From: Porphyridium purpureum
Lineage: Eukaryota > Rhodophyta > Bangiophyceae > Porphyridiales > Porphyridiaceae
Assembly: GCA_008690995.1 (NCBI GenBank)
Contig: VRMN01000002.1
Span: forward strand, 1,860,001 to 1,924,000
DNA length: 64,000 nt
Reading direction: 5' to 3'
Below the pieces are notes generated by a model. It was not told the DNA's origin, did no database searches, and saw only the letters and a program-made list of their open reading frames with translations. The position numbers and the translations under genes were made by a program. This document shows, piece by piece, positions 54,647 to 64,000 of the stretch (position 1 is its first letter; each line of letters opens with the position of its first letter).

Positions 54647-55402
54647 AAGCGAAAGAACCCACAACGTCTGGTGTACCACGATGTGCAGGATGAAAAGCCA
54701 TTTTCCCCCCAATAGGATCACAAAACTTTGGCAAAATGCAGTGCAGGCTTTTTCATCGCGGAAAGCGAATGCAATTTAATATCGGACATGAGAAGCATGA
54801 TGCCGAAGCCGCCGATGTCTTTTTCGCCCATGTACGGTTGCCATGTTCTTCTCGACATTGTACATCATCGGTGCGGGCACATTTAATTTTTGTGACGAAG
54901 ACGGGCGAGCACTTGCGGGGCATAGATGTCGAGCGCGAAGCCGTTGACAGTATCAGCGGCGAGTCGAGTCGCAATGAGCCAGTGGATGCAACCGATCTTC
55001 TGGGCGTGCTCTAGCTGCCTGGGCATGAATACAATCGCACCCGCACTGTTTTGAATCTCAGGAGTTGTGGCTGCTGGAATCCACGCAAGACCCAAATGTT
55101 GGCACTTACCAGACCCCTTCTTCCATACACATCAGGAGAAAACAGCTTGTTGGCATGCTGTACCTTGATAAGGTTTGGGAGTCGACACGCTTGGATCAGG
55201 TGAGCGCGAAACAAGGGCGACAGACAAGCCCCTCCCTGGCGTCTTTGTGTATTGCAGGCGAACCACGAAAAAGATGCAGCGGCGCACTCAGCCTGCGTGA
55301 TGTCGGCCTGTGCTTGAATGAGCCGATCTGCTCTCCGCAGGAGCGAACCGAAGACTTCTTCAAAAGAGCACGCTAGCCAAATCCTGGACGCGGTAACATG
55401 GC
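54647..55402. other. Intergenic stretch with decayed or unresolved coding signal
   Basis: No start-to-stop gene supported. On the minus strand two open segments (55214-55011 and 55095-54883, the latter ending LDIYAPQVLARLRHKN) with a GTAAGT between them look protein-like but lack an ATG. Plus strand has a frame at 54736-55014 without known content. Confidence 0.3.
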
Positions 55403-56375
55403 TGTGTGCTTTCAGCGCGCAATGTACGATGGCGGATGATCGAGTGGCTCGTGCATTACTTTGCGCATGGTGTAGACCGCGTTTCTGTCTATCAGAACGA
55501 GGCAGACGGCTACATCGAAGCCTTCCTTCGCACCTTCATCCATCAGATCAAGGTCACCACTGTGAATTCTGCAAAAGATTCTTGTGAAGCCCCATTTGAC
55601 CGAGTTCAGTCCACCAGCTTCATCAATGGCCTCCGGACGCCACGTTTTAAGTACGACTGGGATGGAATCTTTGATGTTGATGAGTTGTTTGTCGCCAGTT
55701 CGGAACCGAGAGAGAAGCTTGTCCACTTTCTCGACCAGCATGAGTTCGCGAATGCGAGCTCTATCCGTATGCCAACTATCAAGCACTGTTTTGGGTCAGA
55801 CGTTTTTGTCTGATATCGAATGTTGATCATGTGAAAAAATTTCAGAGCTTTCGGAGTTCGGTATTGCAAGGCGTGTCTCGCTTCGATGGTGAAAATTAGA
55901 CATCTGCAAAAATGCTTTTTGCCCGCACCTGGCAGGATATGCATGGGTGGACACGATCAAGTACGTCCAGACACCATCCTTGGGTATCAGTTGAGTGCCA
56001 AGCGGCGCGTGTTTTATCCACATCCAAGCGACAGAGCTGCCCCAGAGGATTGGTTTTCATATTTGGGTCGTGCACGCTGTGATCCCGGCCTGCGTCGAAT
56101 CGATACAGACGAGCCCTGGCTGGATCTCTGTGGCAGACGTGCTAGTGCTCGTGCAAAGTGAGTGGCGTACTGCGAGCCGATCTTGCTTTGAGGAGCAGAA
56201 TCAGACGGCGTGGGATCGATTCTACCAGTACTTCAAAGAATACGCGCCGCACATTTATGAAATGACCGGCTTGACCAGTAGACAGTGCTGCCTCACCATC
56301 GGTGCCTACGCAGGTTTTCGTACTCATGCAAAGCATGCATTCCTCGTACATGCCTTTGCCACCTCGATGGCTTAA
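55403..56375 (+). pseudogene. GT92/DUF23-like glycosyltransferase, probably decayed
   Basis: The segment 55403-55813 encodes VLSARNVRWRMIEWLVHYF, HGVDRVSVYQNEADGY and later YDWDGIFDVDELFVAS, which fit the GT92 (DUF23) glycosyltransferase pattern (substrate-binding start, EW-x2-HY-x3-GVD, and the W-x-x-x-x-DVDE metal motif). No ATG precedes it in frame; a TAA lies just upstream and the frame closes at 55813. Coding-like sequence goes on to about 56375 in more than one frame (KNFRAFGVRYCKACLASMVK, then WDRFYQYFKEYAPHIYEMTG). So the gene has lost its start and is interrupted several times, or has several unusual introns. GT92 enzymes add galactose or related sugars to glycans in the Golgi. Confidence 0.5.
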
Positions 56376-56533
56376 AACAGACAGCCCTGTCGCAGTCGAC
56401 TTTTTATGCAGAATCGGAATGCACGCGCGCGAGCATGATCAGCGCTATCAACATTCTGGTTTGTTTGTATTTTTTATCTGTATTTAGTCTGTTTTTTCTG
56501 TCCGTAGCACTTGTACATGTACATGTCACGACT

Positions 56534-58960
56534 TTACCGCTGCTCTAACAAGAAGGCGAGTTCAATCGCTGCCTCTCTTGCACCGCCGTCGCTGTCGCCG
56601 CCAAAGTGAGTCACATCCATTTCATCGGTAGTAAAGAGGATCCATCGCGTCTGAACTCGAAATGGCGTATCGCGTAGTTCAGCTGTCAGCCTCATGATGT
56701 ACGAGGCAACCATCCAATCCGGCACGCGCTTGTCATTATGTGCCGCTGTCACGAGCATTTGCGGGATTTGAGTTAGACTCGCAGAGTCTGAGGCACTTCC
56801 ATGATCCCCGGCAACGGATGCGCTCGCCGCTTTGTGCAATTTGAAAATGTTGTGGGAGGGACAGTAATCCATAATGGTGCTTAATGCATGTAGGCCCGAC
56901 TTGGCGTGGCCCCACTCATCGCGTTCATGCGCTGAAAGGGGGACCGCAGGGTCGAGACTTGCGCGCGTGACGTCCACAAACGGAACTCGCAGAATAACCT
57001 TCTCGAACGAAGCGGGGCTCTCATTGATCGCAGCCGCTAGCGCCAATCCGCCTGCTGACGTAGCTTTTCCGAAGAAGCGCCGATAGCCGAGCCGGGATTC
57101 CAGGTAATTCCGCACGCGAAAAAGGTCACGAATGGAATTTTGTTTCAAGCTTGCGCGACCCTGGCGATGCCACTCGGGGCCCAGCTCCCCGCCTCCCCGC
57201 ACATGTGCAAACCCAAGCGAGATGCCTTGCTCAAGGAAGGCCAAATACTCTGCGCGGAAGCGCGTATCTAAACTAACACCATAAGCACCGTAAACATGAA
57301 GTAGAATATCGCTCGCGCTTCGGTTTTTGCGACTTTCAATCAGCGTTATTGGAACTGGCGGATGCTGACCGTCCTGTGTATACACCAAGCGACTTGTCAC
57401 ATCGCCAAGGCTTGCGGCGACATCAGGCGAAAGCAGGCGCGGTTCCAGCTTTTGCAACACGCGCGGAGGACGTGTGGACTCGAATTCATGCTCGCACAAA
57501 ATGTCCGGACCGACCGGCGATCCAATTGAAAATGTGATGCTTGAGGCATCGAAATTCATGTTCGCGCTCGCCTGTACAGCTGATATTGGATATTCGCGAG
57601 GCACTACGGCGGCCAGCGGAATGCGCCAACCAGGCGTTGGCAAGCCACCGTCCCTTCGCCGACCTGGGGAATGATTCTTCCCACTCGGTGTGTTCTTGCC
57701 GATTTGAAAAGGTGCATCGGACGCACTGCTTCTCGTAACAGCCGACTCATTCCAGGGAAGCACCTCGACGCTCGGTTTCATGCTGGGAATATCTCTGCAG
57801 TACAAAACCAGATGCGTTCGAAAAACGTCCATGTCAAGGATGATGGTGTTTGGACGATGGGCGACGAATGGAACCCACTCGTTTGCGCTTTGGAGTGTGC
57901 TGTGGGAGCACGTAAAGACGGCAAAGTTGTGAGCGCCGCCTCTATTGGTCAGCAACACAAACTCATTGTCATTCTTGTCCTGTACGACGTAGAGCACGCC
58001 TGGCTCTCGTTTGAGTGCCAGCTTGGCCTGCGGTATGCCGGTGCGTGGCTCTTTAGTGTCCCCAGCCTGAACACCGTTTGCCCCTACCGATGACACAATC
58101 CACGTCTCGCTGCTTGTCTTTGATGAGCTCGAGATGAAGATGTGGGCTCCTGTCCGGCTGCGCGACATCTCTACGAAGAATGATGGATCCTTTTCCTGAA
58201 AAAGCACATTCCGTGGAGACCGCACATCTTGTCTGTAGTATACAGTGTCGGCCAGCAGCGAGCTTGCTGGTCTTTCGCATCCTACACTGGTATACATGAT
58301 GGCCTTGCTATCATTCAACCACGCCACGCTTGTAGCGTGATCGACAAAGACAGGCTTCGGGTCATCGGCGGCATCAATGCTGCGCACGAAGAGCGAGTAC
58401 TGCTCGTCACCGCTCAGGTCGACAATGTACGCAAGTCGAGAGTGATCTGGACTCACCTGCATCGCGTGTAGATGCACAAACTTTTCCTCGCTCGACGCTT
58501 GCACAAGAGGCAGATCCAGCACGACCTGCTCGCCATCTATATCGGCACTGCTGCCTGTGTTTGCGCAAGGCGCTTGCGGTACCGCTTCACCCTGCCGCCT
58601 TCGCACAAAAACGGGCGGCTGATCTTGGCCCTGTGCGGGTGAGTCCCGGACATAGTATACAAATGGCCCGGACTGCTCGCCCACTATTGAGTCCGCGCCG
58701 CGATCGGCACCATGTCGCGCCCCGACAATGGCGCGGTCAATTATAGTCTGTCTATGCTCGATCGTGTGCTGGAAAGCCGCAATCCTCGTAGCATTTGGCT
58801 TGAGGAACAGCGTCCGAAACATGCCATTCCAGTCGGCGTAGAAGTCATCTGCGATCTTCCCCCAGGCATCGGAGGATCCGCTTGGGCGCTCCAGCCAAAG
58901 GAAGGAACGGCCTAGCGTTATGCGCGCAGTAAGCGCACGAAGCAGGCGCGAGAGGCCCAT
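56534..58960 (-). CDS. Oligopeptidase B-like S9A serine peptidase
   Basis: Prolyl-oligopeptidase family enzyme that cleaves short peptides, in oligopeptidase B after basic residues. 808 aa from ATG 58960; MGLSRLLRALTARITLGRSF is a likely mitochondrial presequence. The N-terminal two thirds form the beta-propeller (VSPDHSRLAYIVDLSGDEQY, AWLNDSKAIMYTSV). The catalytic domain from about 540 has HVYGAYGVSLDTRF, GFAHVRGGGELGPEWHRQG, nucleophile in GKATSAGGLALAAA, Asp in TAAHNDKRVPDWM and His in THFGGDSDGG. The Ser, Asp and His are all present, so it should be active. Longer than typical (about 700 aa) through linker insertions (low-complexity near 430-450 and 730). Complete. Confidence 0.88.
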   Translation of the reverse strand: MGLSRLLRALTARITLGRSFLWLERPSGSSDAWGKIADDFYADWNGMFRTLFLKPNATRIAAFQHTIEHRQTIIDRAIVGARHGADRGADSIVGEQSGPFVYYVRDSPAQGQDQPPVFVRRRQGEAVPQAPCANTGSSADIDGEQVVLDLPLVQASSEEKFVHLHAMQVSPDHSRLAYIVDLSGDEQYSLFVRSIDAADDPKPVFVDHATSVAWLNDSKAIMYTSVGCERPASSLLADTVYYRQDVRSPRNVLFQEKDPSFFVEMSRSRTGAHIFISSSSKTSSETWIVSSVGANGVQAGDTKEPRTGIPQAKLALKREPGVLYVVQDKNDNEFVLLTNRGGAHNFAVFTCSHSTLQSANEWVPFVAHRPNTIILDMDVFRTHLVLYCRDIPSMKPSVEVLPWNESAVTRSSASDAPFQIGKNTPSGKNHSPGRRRDGGLPTPGWRIPLAAVVPREYPISAVQASANMNFDASSITFSIGSPVGPDILCEHEFESTRPPRVLQKLEPRLLSPDVAASLGDVTSRLVYTQDGQHPPVPITLIESRKNRSASDILLHVYGAYGVSLDTRFRAEYLAFLEQGISLGFAHVRGGGELGPEWHRQGRASLKQNSIRDLFRVRNYLESRLGYRRFFGKATSAGGLALAAAINESPASFEKVILRVPFVDVTRASLDPAVPLSAHERDEWGHAKSGLHALSTIMDYCPSHNIFKLHKAASASVAGDHGSASDSASLTQIPQMLVTAAHNDKRVPDWMVASYIMRLTAELRDTPFRVQTRWILFTTDEMDVTHFGGDSDGGAREAAIELAFLLEQR

Positions 58961-60993
58961 ACGTTACGGCGGCTCGCGGACCGGTCGAGAAGCAAAGGAT
59001 CGAACTCTCTTCTAACATTCTATGTTCGCGCCAGAAAGGAGCTGCTATTTTTTCGCCAGTCAGTATGAGAGGCAGAAAACGATAGTGTCGGTGCGCGAGG
59101 GGAAAACTTGGACTTCCAGCAGAGACGCGAACGGGTCTGTCCGGGGTTTGGTAATCTGGCTGACCGGCACTCTAGGACGAGGCACCAGAACATGAGAAGT
59201 GGGCCTTTTGTACAGGTCGGTGCGCGCCTGCACAGTTTGAGCAGCGTTTGACAAGGCCGATTTGTTCAGAATGGCCACGGGCTTGATGACCGGCGAACAA
59301 ACAAGTCACGTGCGTGCGCATGAGAGGATTGGCTCGCCGTCTCGCTCGGTAGCTGACGTTAAGTGTGTGGTGCGATTCAACGAAGACGCGTCCTACGAAC
59401 AGGTGGGCACGAGGGCCATAAGGGAACAAATGCCGGCACTGCGCGTGCCTTTGTGCAACGCGCGGCGACATTGCACGATGGCCAAGAATGATCCCGTCGT
59501 CTGCCAGCAAGGCGCGCGCGGCGCTCGATATCCCATGTCTGTCAGACGTCGAACATCACCGTGCACGAAGCTGGGGCCTGCCCGACCCTCCCGCGCGCGC
59601 TCCAACCGGCAGTGGCCCATCTCCCAAGGCGTCGCATCGCGCGCTGCGTTTACAGCTGGCCACGCAGCCCGCGCACGTAGCCACTGCGACGGACCGTGCG
59701 TCACCTACCTGTCACGCATGATCATGTATTCCCCATGGCAAGACACTCTCCCTCCATCTGCCACACCAAACTCTTCCGTCCACGTCTGCACCGCTGCGCC
59801 ACCCGCCCCCCCTCGCACATCAAGTCGCGACGGCGCGCGCTCGATCCGCGTGCTGGCCGGCTCGGCGAGGTACAGTGCTTCCATCCTGCTCAGCACAAAG
59901 TCCCGGTCAGCGTGCAAGCCGCCCGTTGTTGTTTTTGTTGTTGCATTGCCACGTCATAATGACATCACTCTGCCCCAGATGCGGGTGTTTTGTATCTTTT
60001 ATGGCTCGCGTGCACGCTCGTGCGTTTTTGTGTAACAAGGCGGAGCGTGTGAGATTTTAGCGCCGTTCACCAAACACCAGCAAAGATCTTTTGGTGCGTC
60101 TCTTCCACCTCTTGGTTACTGGCTTAATTGTTTAATTTTTTTTCGATCAGTTGGCATGGAAACCGTAAATAAAAGTAATTTGGGGTCTAAGGCCCGGTTT
60201 TGTTTTTTCCGGTGAATCAGGAGGATTTAGGGGGCATGCAAGTTTTATTCTGTTTGTCAATTTTTTGCACGCGTCACGCCAGTCCTAATTGGACAAAAAC
60301 AGCTCATGACTGACGCGAATGAACGCACGACCGATGACGGCGTCTTAGTCGCATGCGGGCAGCAGCCAGCTTATCGATCCTGTCCGCCCACAACCTCCTC
60401 CGGGAATCAAAAGAGCAGAAGAAAATATCGCGTCACGGCGTGCAATCGTCTTTCTATTTTTTCTGGACGTCTCATCGGTGTTGCACGGCCCCGCCTCATG
60501 ATTTTGAAACGGTTTGCCCGATAGGCAAACACGCGCGTGCTCGCCAGCAAAAGAACAGCCGAATCGCAACTGACGCGTTGGCGGGCGGGCGGACAGGCTG
60601 GTCGCGCGCGGATTGATTCCAAGAGCCAACTTGGTCTGAACGTATGAATGAGCGAACTTAAAATATCGAGCAGCGGGCAAGCGACCTGGCTGCGTCGGCA
60701 GGCGAGAGAGACATGTGCGACGCGGGAAAACGGCGGAGCGAGATCAGACGCCGAAAACACTCAAGAGCAAACAAAGCGGGCAAGACACACACGCCAAGCG
60801 CACGCTAGGGGGCGCAGAAGAACGCATTCGGGCAACAGGACAAGCCGCCACGAGTCGGCAGCGACCGCTCAATTCTCTCCGTCCCGTGCATGCAGAACAG
60901 CTGCTGAAGCAAGCCGGTGCGCAAGTTGAGCGTCTCTCGTGAGTCAGAGCCCACGCACAGAGTGTCTCCACGAGACTTGCACGGCCAGTATCC
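58961..60993. other. Gene-poor 2-kb region with a possible spliced gene and an AT-rich island
   Basis: Minus-strand candidate, unresolved: ATG 59884 (MEALYLAEPASTRIERAPS), donor GTAGGT at 59708, a possible second exon from about 59540 (HGISSAARALLADDGIILGH) and a last segment ending at 59060 (SHVLVPRPRVPVSQITKPRT ... IVFCLSY). The family was not recognised. From 60100 to 60270 the DNA is distinctly AT-rich with T runs (60132-60141, 60207-60213, 60260-60265). Remaining open frames are not supported. Confidence 0.35.
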
Positions 60994-61599
60994 ATGGAAC
61001 AAGTCGTCCCAGAATTCCGCCTGCTCCTTGCGATGCCGCATGAAGACGAAGCGCAGGAATTCGACGGCTCTTGGGCGGCAAGCCCCTCACTTTTCGACAT
61101 ATTGGCTCCGCCAAAGGTAAGCTTTGCCAATCAAGTCCGACGGGAGCAGCGCGAGCTAGAGCTGCTTCTTGACCCGTCATTTGGTGCTCACGAGCCTGAC
61201 GAGTGCGACAAGGCATGCATGGCGAGTGACCAAGTTGTGAGTGTCTGCACCGACATGACGCGTTCTCCTGTGCTTACCGACAAGCATTGTGTCCGGCTTT
61301 ATTCAAGAAGCGATCCAGCAAACGGCGAATGGATGCTTCCTGCACTGCAGATGCCGGACTCGTACTGGGAAAGAATCATGGCCCATCATAATATACACGC
61401 AGATGTGGCGCGCTACGCCTCATGCAAGGCCGCCCGCGCGGCTACCAAGCGAAGGTGCAGTGAGAAGAGACGATTGCGACGCGAGCGCACTGAGCACTTG
61501 CCCAAATACATTCGTAGGTCTAGAATCGCGTCCGCGCGGCCTCGAGTCGGCGGACGCTTCATTAAGCGCGAGCCAGAGTCAAACAATCAGCTCTACTAG
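60994..61599 (+). CDS. CCT-motif protein
   Basis: 201 aa from ATG 60994. The C-terminus (about 148-195) is a CCT motif: RRCSEKRRLRRERTEHLPKY followed by ARPRVGGRFIKRE, matching the RPRVKGRFVKR core found in CONSTANS, TOC1 and other plant and algal regulators. CCT modules bind DNA together with NF-Y subunits and contain the nuclear signal. No B-box or response-regulator domain is present in the N-terminal 145 residues, which are acidic with a Cys pair (DECDKACMAS). So this is a CCT-only (CMF-like) protein. Probably a transcription regulator. Confidence 0.8.
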   Translation: MEQVVPEFRLLLAMPHEDEAQEFDGSWAASPSLFDILAPPKVSFANQVRREQRELELLLDPSFGAHEPDECDKACMASDQVVSVCTDMTRSPVLTDKHCVRLYSRSDPANGEWMLPALQMPDSYWERIMAHHNIHADVARYASCKAARAATKRRCSEKRRLRRERTEHLPKYIRRSRIASARPRVGGRFIKREPESNNQLY

Positions 61600-62035
61600 T
61601 GGTCTGATTTGCTCTACGTTGCGAGTATAGGAAGACTCTGTCGCTCGGCTCCCTGATGACGAAGCGCTTGCTCCACAGCGCCTCGACATATGCTTATAGA
61701 TTCATTGTGCAGAATAGGAACGTGTGCTGCATGTACAAACCTGAATATTCTTGTTAAAAAAACAACCTGCGCATCCGCCCTCGCACGCCCGCCCGCCCCG
61801 TTACCTATCCAGACACGAAGGCTCGAGGTGTAAGGTGCGGCAGACACTCATGAAGATCTGGTCAAAGCCTAGTGATTTACGCATCAGCGTCCGTGGAGTA
61901 GCAAGAAGCACACCCAGCTCATAATGGTCGAAACCAGCGTGACTGGACTCCTGGAGACCGAGCGAGATCCGAAACGCCGCGGAGGAGCACGCTTCCGTTT
62001 ATGCGAGCGGAGCGTCGAGCCTCAACGCCTACGCC
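61600..62035. other. Convergent intergenic region
   Basis: 3' regions of the CCT-protein and TAF13 genes. No gene or repeat seen. Confidence 0.5.
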
Positions 62036-62443
62036 CTAGACCTTCGGCGGAGCGCCCGGCACCTCTTCACCAGCTACCATGGCAAGCTCCTTCATGCTCG
62101 TGGCGCCGTCGATGCTGGCTTTCATTTGCAGCAGGTAGCGTACGCGCTGCGTCCTGCGCCGGTCACGGCGAATGACAAACTTGACGTCTGTGATATCCGG
62201 TCGATCTCTCTTGCGAATGTGCGCTACTTCTGTAGTTTTGGAGACCAAGTTGAACAAATGATCCAGCAGGATCTCTTCCATCATGTCGACGGCCGCTTTA
62301 CTCGGCCGCACTGCGTCACCAAAGCCGTACATCATCCCGCGCAGCTCTTGCGCAAAAATCCGCGGCAGCGTCTTGCGGCCCGTTGTCCCAGACACGCAGC
62401 GGCTTGCACCGTCCGTATTTTCTCCTCCAACGAGCCCTTCCAT
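62036..62443 (-). CDS. TAF13: TFIID subunit TAF13
   Basis: Histone-fold subunit of the general transcription factor TFIID, pairing with TAF11. 135 aa from ATG 62443 (MEGLVGGENTDG); the frame upstream opens only from TTG. The histone fold covers about 25-115: RIFAQELRGMMYGFGDAVRP (nearly the human FxKELRxMMYGFGD), SKAAVDMMEEILLDHLFNLV, RPDITDVKFVIRRDRRRTQRV and YLLQMKASI. Length close to the usual 120-130 aa. Short acidic/Gly N-terminus and a non-conserved C-terminal tail (AGEEVPGAPPKV). Confidence 0.9.
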   Translation of the reverse strand: MEGLVGGENTDGASRCVSGTTGRKTLPRIFAQELRGMMYGFGDAVRPSKAAVDMMEEILLDHLFNLVSKTTEVAHIRKRDRPDITDVKFVIRRDRRRTQRVRYLLQMKASIDGATSMKELAMVAGEEVPGAPPKV

Positions 62444-63487
62444 ATCTTCACGTTCTGCGTTTGGTCCGGCCTCGGACCACGCTTCGTCTTCTCCGTCCGG
62501 CTTCTGCCTGACGAGCAAGCCGTTTCGTTGCTTTATGATAAAGTCAGGTTATTTTATAAGAAAACCTTGTTTAGGGTGGGCGCACAAGTCTGGAGAATGT
62601 GTTCCGAGCACACTCACACTCTAGCAAGGTCCCTGGACTCGAGCATCTCCATGCCCAGGTCCAGCCTCACAATGCATGGGCGCCCGGAAAGATAACCTTG
62701 GTTCTCAGCCCCGTGCGCATGCGGACATTGCTCTTACTGCTGTCTGATACGTGCCTCGTCTCAGCCGGTGGTTGTGCCTGCTTTTGCTGCAGGGCGAGTT
62801 ACTCGCGCTGGTGCGGCACGCCCAGATCGTACTGTTTTTGTGAGCGCGCGCCGGCCGTCCGCCGCTCCACCAGCCGGGCAGCGAGGTTTCACTCGCGGAC
62901 TTATGCGCCGTCATGTCATGCCTCATGCGTGCCTTGGCGCTGTAGCCACGAGCAGAGGCCGGGACTTGTAGCAGGTGGTGGCGCTGATGCCGTTTGCTCA
63001 ATGACTTCCGCGGCCCTTTGTATCTCCAGCTAGTTCGACTCGATTGCTGCGAGCCGCTCAAAGTCCAACAATTCAATATCCAATTCCCCAGAGCGCCAGA
63101 TTGAGACACCTGTATTTTATTCTGCCGCGTGGCACATTGTGTATCCTTCGATCCTGGCACGTGTGCACCAGCTGTTACTGGAACTCTTCGCGGTAAGAAC
63201 CGTCAGGATACCGCATATGGATAGGCGACCGGACAAACGCTCAGATGGACAGACAACGATGGCACGATGTGTGTCCTTTCGAAACCGCTCGAGTACTGTG
63301 AGGATGTACAGTTGCGATAGTAAGCTATGGAGATCGAGATATGTGTGGTGCGCTGGATGACCGAGTGCGCGTGACGTGTGCGATATAGAAGAAGGCAAGA
63401 CTGGAAGCGACAAAGGCAGTAAGAGAGGAAAGAGGAAGAGTAGGGGTGTGTTGGGGGAGGAGTGGAGCAGGAACGCGAGGCGAGAAG
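62444..63487. other. Divergent promoter region TAF13 / glucan-dikinase-like gene
   Basis: About 1 kb without a supported gene; GTACAGT at 63306-63312, 176 bp before the next start codon. G/A-rich from 63390 to 63500. No tRNA found. Confidence 0.4.
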
Positions 63488-64000
63488 ATGAGGTTCTTCG
63501 AGTATGGAACTGTGGCAGTTGCAGCAGGAGCTGGCGGCTTGACGAAGGAGGCTGCCTCGCGCGCGCCGGAATTGGTGGTGGCGTATGAGCAGGGTTTGGT
63601 GTGGGATGGGCGCGATGTCGGCAAGGTGTTTGTGAATGCGCAGCGGATCTGGCCGCAGGGAGGACTGGAGGACGAGCTGCCGAATGTGGAGATCCGGGTC
63701 AAGGTAGAGAGCGAGGATGAGGCGTGGATGCATTGGGGCACGCTCACCAAGTCCACGGGCGCGCAGGAGTGGCGGACACCAGCACCCTTGCTGGGCTCGG
63801 GAATCACCGTCTCGTGCCCCGCGGCAGATGTACACGAGCATGACGCGTGCGCGGCTAGGATCAAACTGCAAAACGCGCAGGAAATGCTGCTCGTCGTGCA
63901 GGGCGCCGCCACAGAAGACGTCGTGGCAGTGCTGTTCTGCATCTTTCTGAAAAAGAGCGACGGACACGAACGCTGGTTCTCCGGGCCAGGTGGAAACGAC
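63488..64000 (+). CDS. Glucan water dikinase-like protein, 5' part
   Basis: Open from ATG 63488 (MRFFEYGTVAVAAGAGG) through the right window edge, 171 codons seen. The segment VEIRVKVESEDEAWMHWGTL followed by QEWRTPAPL resembles the CBM45-type starch-binding modules of alpha-glucan/phosphoglucan water dikinases (typical core LHWG..., then W-x-x-P). Further on, MLLVVQGAATEDVVAVLFCI and HERWFSGPGGND resemble the later strands of such modules (FVLK...W..N.G.DF). These enzymes phosphorylate starch to start its breakdown, which fits the branching enzyme gene 21 kb away. No clear transit peptide. The catalytic part lies outside the window, so the family call is provisional. Confidence 0.55.
   Translation, partial: MRFFEYGTVAVAAGAGGLTKEAASRAPELVVAYEQGLVWDGRDVGKVFVNAQRIWPQGGLEDELPNVEIRVKVESEDEAWMHWGTLTKSTGAQEWRTPAPLLGSGITVSCPAADVHEHDACAARIKLQNAQEMLLVVQGAATEDVVAVLFCIFLKKSDGHERWFSGPGGND

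Noticed and set aside
59262-60035. 257-codon plus-strand frame
   Set aside because: Arg/Ser/Pro-rich, no domain, and opposes the better spliced candidate on the minus strand.
62444-62518. Upstream extension of TAF13
   Set aside because: Opens only with TTG; the ATG at 62443 gives the normal TAF13 length.
1-64000. CRISPR arrays, insertion sequences, prophage or retroelement sequence
   Set aside because: No spaced direct repeats, transposase, integrase, reverse transcriptase or capsid-like proteins are visible in any frame.

Overview
This 64 kb window looks like nuclear DNA of a unicellular alga, most likely a red alga of the Porphyridium type. That is an inference from several signs: GC-rich compact DNA with about 40 genes on both strands, almost all without introns; nuclear genes with plastid-type leaders (a PsbQ'/Psb31-like thylakoid-lumen protein, shikimate kinase, a PHR2-type photolyase-like protein); a starch-branching enzyme and a glucan-dikinase-like gene with no obvious plastid leader, as expected for cytosolic floridean starch; and a circularly permuted tRNA gene, an arrangement known from Cyanidioschyzon. 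No virus-derived, retroelement or IS-like sequence was recognised.

Layout. 0-6.6 kb: 3' part of a USP5/UBP14-type deubiquitinase, an alpha/beta-hydrolase-fold protein, a GFA/CENP-V-fold protein, a uridine kinase-uracil phosphoribosyltransferase fusion and an NYC1/NOL-like reductase. 6.7-15.2 kb: a spliced NOP10 gene, a TM9SF nonaspanin, a TKL-type kinase, gamma-tubulin complex protein 2, the permuted tRNA-Ser gene (13.39-13.51 kb) and a voltage-gated channel with an EF hand. 15.2-25.8 kb: a long gene-poor stretch, a small acidic protein, a NIPA-type transporter, a three-exon cobalamin adenosyltransferase gene (MMAB), a type I membrane protein and a DUF427 protein. 25.8-38 kb: the splicing factor PRL1, a small DEP-like protein, the PHR2-like protein, shikimate kinase, an R2R3-MYB, an orphan PurD-N-like domain protein, a multi-pass membrane protein and mitochondrial ClpB. 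38-49 kb: PSII extrinsic protein, branching enzyme, mitochondrial carrier, mitoribosomal uS2, a thioredoxin-fold membrane protein and an unknown protein. 49-64 kb: DNA ligase IV, a coiled-coil protein, a CDF-type transporter, a decayed GT92-like gene, oligopeptidase B, a CCT-motif protein, TAF13 and the 5' part of a glucan-dikinase-like gene.

The genes are mostly unrelated housekeeping functions; there is no operon-like or biosynthetic cluster. Many neighbours are divergent with short shared promoters, and the 7-mer GTACAGT recurs in these regions. Three introns are well supported by conserved proteins (one in NOP10, two in MMAB), so some apparently empty stretches may hold further spliced genes. 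Where the longest open frame began with TTG, GTG or another non-ATG codon I chose the first sensible ATG. The standout feature is the permuted tRNA-Ser(AGA), which also carries a 12-nt insertion in its D-arm region.
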